Shown: piece after piece, positions 15,494 to 20,122 of the stretch
Numbering within the stretch: the first letter of the stretch is position 1
Layout of the letters: every line of letters begins with the position of its first letter
Assembly (NCBI GenBank): GCA_012271065.1
Contig: JAAXHE010000262.1
Coordinates: 1 to 20,122, forward strand
DNA: 20,122 bases
Origin: Candidatus Latescibacterota bacterium
GTDB taxonomy: Bacteria; Latescibacterota; UBA2968; GCA-2709665
Reading direction: 5' to 3'
The notes under the pieces: generated by a model
What the model saw: only the letters and a program-made list of their open reading frames with translations
What the model was told of the DNA's origin: nothing
The model's database searches: none
Position numbers and translations under genes: made by a program

Positions 15494-17905
15494 ATGGCGT
15501 ATACGTTGTTGGGCAGGGATTTCGTGCCGCCGGATGTGCGCGGCAAGGTCACCGGGCAGGCCAAGTACGCGGAGGACTTTCGCGCCGAGGGCATGCTGTT
15601 CTGCAAGCTGCTGACCAGTCCCATGCCCCACGCGCGGGTGCGGAGCATCGACGCCTCCGTGGCGCTGGCCCTGGAAGGCGTCCATGCCGTCCTGACCGCC
15701 GACGACATCCCGGCCGCGCAAGCTCCCCGTTCACCGGCAACACCCATTCTTACCAACGAGCCCTGCTACGTGGGCGAGCCCATCCTTGCGGTGGCCGCTG
15801 TGGACGAGACCACAGCCCAGGATGCCATCGACCTGATCGAACTGGACCTGGAACCCCTGCCCTTCACCTTCGATCCGCTGGAGAGCCTGTACCCAGGCGG
15901 GCCGAATGCCCGCAGTGACGGCAACGTGGCCGGCCGACGCATTCCAGTGCAGACTGTCAAGTGGACCGCCGGGGATTTTGCGGCCGTCGAAGAGGGCCAG
16001 CTTCCCATGGGCCAGCCGATCACCGAATGGGCCTACGGAGACGTGGACGGAGGTTTCGGGGAAGCCGCCGTGGTGATCGATGAAAGCTTCGTCACCGCCA
16101 GCCTCTCCCACCACTGCATGGAACCGCGCAGTTGCATGGCGTATTGGGAGAACGGCAAGTGCGTCCTGTACGGCTCCTCCCAGAGCCAGACGGCCATGGT
16201 CCCCGGGCTCTGCCAGTTACTGGGCGTGGAGCAGGAAGACCTCGTGTACGTCGCGGAGACCTGCGGCGGCGGATTCGGCTCCAAGGGCGGCCCGTACCCG
16301 ATCATGGCCGTGCCCGCCCTGCTGAGCCAACAGACCGGCCGTCCGGTCATGCTGCGGATCACCCGCGCCGAGGAATACGGACTCGGCATCGCTCGGGCCG
16401 GCTTCCAGGGCAGGTTTCGTATGGGCCTGCGGGAGGATGGCCGCATACTCGCCGTGGACCTGTCCATCGTACACGAGAACGGTCCCCACACCGGCTGGAA
16501 CGACAACGATTCGGCCGCGGACTCGGTTTCCATCCTCTACCAACCGCTGGCGATGCGCTACCGGGGTATTCCGGTGCAGACCAACACGCCGCCGCGGGGA
16601 CCCCAGCGCGGCCCCGGGCAGAACCAGATCGCCGAAGCCGTCGAGCCTATCCTCGACAAGGCCGCGCGGGAACTGGGTATCGACCGGTTGTCGATACGTC
16701 GCATCAATTCGGCCGGCAATGACGCCAGGATCGGTGGCCGCCAGGGACCCGTCACCAGCGCCTACCAGGACGAAACGCTGGTCATGGGCGCCGAGCTCTT
16801 CAACTGGGAGGAGAAACAGGCCCGCAGCGGCCAGCGCAACGGTTCGAAGGTCATCGGTATCGGGATCGGCCAGTGTTACCACTCGGCCGGCCGCAACAGC
16901 TACGACGGCCTGGTGCGGATCACGCCCGACGGCGTACTGCACATCCATACCGGCTGCGGCAACCTCGGCACGTACTCCCACACCGCCACCTCACGGGTCG
17001 CGGCGGAGATACTCAAGTACGACTGGGAAAACTGCGTCATCGAAAGGGGCGACAGCCGCCGGCACCTGCCGTGGGCGCCGACCCAGACCGGCAGCAACAC
17101 CTCCTTCACCTGCACCCGCACCAACTACGTGGCGGCCATGGACGCGCTGCAGAAACTCAGGGAGATCGCCGCCATGGACCTGGGCGGCGCACCGGAGGAC
17201 TACGACATCGGCGACGAAACCGTGTTCGCCGCGGATGACCCCTCACGGTCGATGACCTACGCCGCCGCCGCGCAGCGCGCCATCGAACTCGGCGGGCGCT
17301 ACTCCGGCGAAGAGGCCCCGGAAGACATTCACGATGTCACGCGGATGGCCGTCGCGGGGCTCGCGGGCACGGGCCTGGTCGGGGTTGCCAAGGACAACCT
17401 GCGCCACGAAGGCGTGGTGCCGGCTATCGCCAGCGGCTTCATCGAGATCGAACTCGAACTGGAGACCGGCAAGTTCGACATCCTCGACTACGCGAGCGTC
17501 GCCGACTGCGGCACGGTGCTGCACCCCCAGGGCCTGTCGAACCAGGTCAAGGGTGGCGCGGTCATGGGGCTGGGCATGGCCTGTACCGAGCGGCACGTCT
17601 ACGATTCCCAGAATGGCCTGCCAGCCAACGTCGGCTTCCACCAGGTCAAACCCATGTCCTACCTGGATGTTCCCTCCACCATGCAGTGGGCGGGTGTGGA
17701 TATTGCCGATCCGCAGAATCCCGTGGGCGCCAAGGGCGTCGGCGAGCCCATCCAGGGCTGCGCATCGGCCGCGGTGCTGTGCGCGATTTCCGATGCACTG
17801 GGCGGCTACGACTTCAACCGCGCACCGGTCAGCCCGGACATGGTGGTCAATGCCGCCGCCGGACAACCGCAGTCCCACGGGCCGTTGCAGGTGAATACGG
17901 TCTAG
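15494..17905 (+). CDS. Xanthine dehydrogenase / aldehyde oxidase family molybdenum-binding subunit
   Basis: The protein has 803 residues from the ATG at 15494, which has AAGGGGAG upstream. The open frame reaches back to 15296, but that part overlaps the hicAB promoter and is not family-like. The a/b hammerhead domain covers about 15-125 (GKVTGQAKYAEDF, YVGEPILAVAA). Molybdopterin-binding domains follow: ETCGGGFGSKGG (255-266), PRGPQRGPGQNQIAEA, and VGAKGVGEPIQG with the catalytic base Glu751. Such enzymes hydroxylate N-heterocycles or aldehydes using water. There is no signal peptide. The usual [2Fe-2S] and FAD subunits are not next to it, so partners must lie elsewhere or the enzyme is of an unusual two-part type. 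The substrate is unknown. Confidence 0.9.
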   Translation: MAYTLLGRDFVPPDVRGKVTGQAKYAEDFRAEGMLFCKLLTSPMPHARVRSIDASVALALEGVHAVLTADDIPAAQAPRSPATPILTNEPCYVGEPILAVAAVDETTAQDAIDLIELDLEPLPFTFDPLESLYPGGPNARSDGNVAGRRIPVQTVKWTAGDFAAVEEGQLPMGQPITEWAYGDVDGGFGEAAVVIDESFVTASLSHHCMEPRSCMAYWENGKCVLYGSSQSQTAMVPGLCQLLGVEQEDLVYVAETCGGGFGSKGGPYPIMAVPALLSQQTGRPVMLRITRAEEYGLGIARAGFQGRFRMGLREDGRILAVDLSIVHENGPHTGWNDNDSAADSVSILYQPLAMRYRGIPVQTNTPPRGPQRGPGQNQIAEAVEPILDKAARELGIDRLSIRRINSAGNDARIGGRQGPVTSAYQDETLVMGAELFNWEEKQARSGQRNGSKVIGIGIGQCYHSAGRNSYDGLVRITPDGVLHIHTGCGNLGTYSHTATSRVAAEILKYDWENCVIERGDSRRHLPWAPTQTGSNTSFTCTRTNYVAAMDALQKLREIAAMDLGGAPEDYDIGDETVFAADDPSRSMTYAAAAQRAIELGGRYSGEEAPEDIHDVTRMAVAGLAGTGLVGVAKDNLRHEGVVPAIASGFIEIELELETGKFDILDYASVADCGTVLHPQGLSNQVKGGAVMGLGMACTERHVYDSQNGLPANVGFHQVKPMSYLDVPSTMQWAGVDIADPQNPVGAKGVGEPIQGCASAAVLCAISDALGGYDFNRAPVSPDMVVNAAAGQPQSHGPLQVNTV

Positions 17906-18131
17906 ACAGCCCGTGGCAAGAGTCCGCAAACGCCGTTGAAACCGATCTCAACGATATTCCTCAGGCCGACTCCCTGAAGCCGTCAGTCAGTCGTCAGTCT
18001 GTCAGTCAGTCAGCGTTTTCCAATGAGAAAGTGAGCCTGAACGGGCCGATCCCCAAGCCGGGGGCGGGGTCTTGATCGCGCCCGTTGTCAAAGCGTAGAC
18101 TGCCGGAACCATTTCAAGCGGACGTGACAGC
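17906..18131. repeat. Spacer with a GTCA tetranucleotide repeat
   Basis: Positions 17982-18013 are an imperfect run of GTCA units (GTCAGTCAGTC, GTCAGTCT, GTCAGTCAGTCAG). A G+C-rich hairpin-like stretch (GATCCCC with GGGGTC, about 18047-18074) follows and could weakly stop transcription from the molybdo-hydroxylase gene. No coding frame is apparent. Confidence 0.45.
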
Positions 18132-19202
18132 ATGTTCAATTCCCCCACGACTCGCGCGGCACTCCTGGCGGTGATCTCATCCACAGTTGCCGCTCCGGCG
18201 TTAGCGCAGAACTTCCTGACCGACATCCCGGCAGGCAGTCGAGGCATGGTCAGCGGGCCCGAAATCGGCGACCAGATCCCGGATTTCTCCGCCTACGACC
18301 AGAACGGCAACCTGGTCGGCCTGGGCGACGTGATGGGCCCGAACGGCGCCATGGTGGTATTTCACCGTTCGGCGGATTGGTGACCCTTCTGCAAGACCCA
18401 ACTCGTGCAGTTGGAAGAATCTCTGGACGATTACACGGCAGCAGGCCTCGGCGTGGTCGCCATCAGTTACGACTCGGTGGAGATCCTCGAGAGCTTCTCA
18501 GATCGAATGGGCGGATTCCGCTACTCCATGCTGGCGGATCCGGACTCGGAGATCATCGAAGCCTACGGAATCCGCAACCCCAATCCCGAGCCGGGCAGCC
18601 GCACAGACGGCATGGCCTTCCCCGGGACCTACATCGTCGATGCGAACGGCATCGTGACGGACAAGTGGTTCGAGGACAGCCACCGCATCCGGCCCACCGC
18701 GCAGACCGTTCTCATGAGGACGTTCGGAGCCGACGGCGGCCGCCGCACCGAAGTGCGGATGCCGCAGTTCGACTTCACCGCCTACGCGTCGCAGGATGGG
18801 ATTCGGCCGGGGAACACGGTCCTGGTGGTGGCGGACATCGTTCTTCCCGACCGCATGCACCTCTACGCACCCGGATCGGACTACGTCGCCGCGGACCTCA
18901 ACATCGTCGAGACCGAGCACGTGCTGCAAGGCGCCCTGGAGCTTCCCGAGCACGAAATCCTCTACCTCGAGCCCATCGACGAGAGCGTCCCGGTCTACTA
19001 CGGAACCGCCCGGCTGACGCGTGAAGTGTCGCTGTCGCCGGCGTACCGGGAAGCGTCGGTCGCCGTGAACGTTGTGCTCAGCTACCAGACATGCGACGAC
19101 GAGATCTGCTATCCGCCGGACGATTTCCAGTTCACGATGCACTTCGACGTACTGCCAAACGACCGGCAACGGGCACCGGAGGGAATCCGCCACGAGGGCT
19201 GA
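18132..19202 (+). CDS. Exported redoxin-DsbD-alpha fusion, probable selenoprotein (UGA at codon 84 read as Sec)
   Basis: Read through the single in-frame TGA at 18381-18383, this is a 356-residue protein. A Sec signal at 1-25 ends APALA-Q. A redoxin / AhpC-TSA thioredoxin fold spans about 40-200, with VVFHRSADW-U-PFCKTQL at 75-91 and a cis-proline in MAFPGTYIVD (Pro164). A DsbD-alpha-like domain spans about 210-342 with the redox pair Cys321 and Cys326 in YQTCDDEICYPP. The only cysteines are 87, 321 and 326. The UGA stands exactly where relatives carry the first Cys of the WCPFC motif, and coding quality continues unbroken for 273 codons. A disulfide reductase or peroxidase role in the periplasm is likely. 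The alternative is a recent Cys-to-stop mutation. The ribosome site is weak. The downstream VapC gene converges. Confidence 0.78.
18387..18419 (+). promoter_or_regulatory. Candidate bacterial SECIS hairpin
   Basis: CCAACT (18398-18403) pairs perfectly with AGTTGG (18409-18414) around a five-base loop CGTGC. A further TTCT/AGAA pairing (18387-18390 with 18416-18419) lies below an asymmetric internal loop. The apical loop begins 20 bases after the UGA and has G as its second base, which fits the published rule of a hairpin 16-37 bases downstream with a G among the first two loop bases. An alternative CTGCA/TGCAG pairing overlaps it. Confidence 0.5.
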
Positions 19203-19237
19203 CAAGCGCGAAGGATTGGTACGGCAGCTTGTCCCGG

Positions 19238-19699
19238 TCAGTCGGACAAGTTGCCCATGAGTGCGGCAGCGCTGCCGTCCCATTCCGACAACCTCATCAC
19301 GAAACCGGCTTCGCTTGCCCTGCTGACATACCGTTCGTCCGCGGTAATCAGCACGCCGCGCTCGACAATCGCGTGGGCGTGGTACGCGGCATCGTAGAAA
19401 GTGACACCGTAGAGTTTCGTCAGTTCGAGCGTGCGACCGAGCCAAATGGATGATTGGGGGGCGCTTCTCATACCAAAGCGCAGTAGCGTTTCGAGCAATC
19501 GTCTCGCATCGCCGGGGCGCTCTCGCGCCAGCGTGTTACCAACTTCGTGTATCCACAGCGCGGGTACGCGCGTGTGGACGTGGCCAGCGGCGATGGCGTC
19601 GCGCAGCGCGAGTGCGCGTTCAAAGTCGGGTTCATTCGCCGGAGGCAGCACCCACTTCAGAATGACCGAGGCATCCGGCACCACGAGCGGTGCCGCCAT
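19238..19699 (-). CDS. PIN-domain toxin, VapC family
   Basis: This 153-residue protein starts at the ATG at 19699, whose A is the last base of the antitoxin TGA (TGATG), so translation is coupled. The PIN-domain acidic residues are in place: Asp9 in VVPDASVILKW, Glu52 in WIHEVGNTL, Asp103 in TFYDAAYHA and Asp121 in LITADERY. VapC toxins are magnesium-dependent RNases that often cut initiator tRNA or rRNA. Motifs and length are complete. The gene converges on the selenoprotein gene. Confidence 0.9.
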   Translation of the reverse strand: MAAPLVVPDASVILKWVLPPANEPDFERALALRDAIAAGHVHTRVPALWIHEVGNTLARERPGDARRLLETLLRFGMRSAPQSSIWLGRTLELTKLYGVTFYDAAYHAHAIVERGVLITADERYVSRASEAGFVMRLSEWDGSAAALMGNLSD

Positions 19700-19935
19700 C
19701 AATGCCCTCCATCTCGGTCAGCCCTGATCCAGCTAACGATCTCGGCGGTGGTGACGGGATTCGCCGCCATCTCATCCCGCAATCGATCCATCTCGGCAGC
19801 CGCGTCGATCCTGCGCCTTTTGAGCGCCCACTCTCGCAACGCCTGGTTGATCGTACGGCTGCGCTGTCCCGGAGGAATGCTCTGAAGCAAGCGCCATGTA
19901 TCGTCCTGTACGATGACATTGATTCGATGGGTCAT
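19699..19935 (-). CDS. Antitoxin of the VapBC-type pair (ribbon-helix-helix)
   Basis: This 78-residue protein begins MTHRINVIVQDDTWRLLQSI and continues PPGQRSRTINQALREWALKRR, a ribbon-helix-helix pattern of one beta-strand and two helices. The C-terminal tail (about 45-78, EMDRLRDEMAANPVTTAEIVSWIR) would wrap the toxin. It overlaps the toxin start by one base. The ATG lies 17 bases from a palindromic operator. The protein is expected to bind that operator and repress both genes. Confidence 0.85.
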   Translation of the reverse strand: MTHRINVIVQDDTWRLLQSIPPGQRSRTINQALREWALKRRRIDAAAEMDRLRDEMAANPVTTAEIVSWIRADRDGGH

Positions 19936-19951
19936 GATTGGCAGCCCTGAA

Positions 19952-19971
19952 GTGTGTAGTCGGTTACACAC
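19952..19971 (-). promoter_or_regulatory. Palindromic operator of the VapBC-type pair
   Basis: GTGTGTA, six bases (GTCGGT), TACACAC: perfect 7-base arms just upstream of the antitoxin start. The arms are identical to those of the hicAB operator, but the spacer differs (six bases here, three there). Confidence 0.65.
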
Positions 19972-20122
19972 CGTAACCGAGAACGTTTCGGCACTCAAGC
20001 GCAGTATCCCGGCAACCGCCCTGTTTCGCTCAAACTGACTCACGCAGGACTTCCGATGTATATTCGCTGCACCATGAGCGGCGCGACCTGATCCAATGCA
20101 GACGGCACCGGTCATCAGGGAC

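Noticed and set aside
17982..18013. GTCA repeats as a CRISPR or integration site
   Set aside because: The units are four bases long with no spacers, and no recombinase or cas gene is near. It is a simple-sequence repeat.
18405..19202. Separate gene starting at the GTG at 18405
   Set aside because: This start lies inside the thioredoxin fold just after the active site and would leave a protein without its redox centre. The upstream 83 codons are clearly the same gene with its signal peptide.
19972..20122. Possible gene start at the right edge
   Set aside because: No frame with a start, ribosome site or recognisable protein is visible in the last 150 bases.

Overview
The window comes from a Gram-negative bacterium. 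The evidence is a 983-residue TonB-dependent outer-membrane receptor, Sec and twin-arginine signal peptides, a DsbD-type periplasmic domain and a GC-rich core. A free-living or host-associated marine proteobacterium, probably gammaproteobacterial, fits the gene mix of receptor, sulfatase, arylsulfotransferases, P450, molybdo-hydroxylase and toxin-antitoxin pairs. That taxonomic guess is inference only.

Left part (1 to about 8,340, visibly richer in A+T). An EF-hand arylsulfotransferase-like gene (minus strand, GTG start) runs off the left edge. A 618-base intergenic stretch with a perfect inverted repeat separates it from the TonB-dependent receptor. A strong hairpin terminator follows, then a formylglycine-type sulfatase. 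Next come relics of a glutathione S-transferase and possibly an aldehyde dehydrogenase, and then a LysR regulator.

Middle part (8,340 to 15,130, GC-rich). A short relic of a third arylsulfotransferase C-terminus lies beside a DUF1640-type coiled-coil membrane protein. A complete arylsulfotransferase (minus) follows. A cytochrome P450 (minus) and an MFS transporter (plus) diverge from a spacer carrying two TTGTACAA palindromes. A twin-arginine sulfite-oxidase-like molybdoenzyme (minus) closes this part.

Right part (14,720 to 20,122). A HicAB toxin-antitoxin pair (minus) with a palindromic promoter comes first, then a xanthine-dehydrogenase-family molybdenum subunit (plus) without visible partner subunits. 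After it lies the most notable locus: an exported redoxin fused to a DsbD-alpha-like domain, whose reading frame is interrupted only by a UGA placed exactly at the first cysteine of the thioredoxin CxxC motif. A hairpin downstream fits the bacterial SECIS rules, so I read it as a selenoprotein with a UPFC active site. A VapBC-type pair (minus) ends the window, and its operator arms are identical to those of HicAB.

Taken together, the receptor, sulfatase, arylsulfotransferases and sulfite oxidase suggest uptake and handling of sulfated organic compounds. The P450, molybdo-hydroxylase and GST relic suggest oxidation of ring or hydrocarbon substrates. No shared regulation is proven, and most genes are single transcription units.
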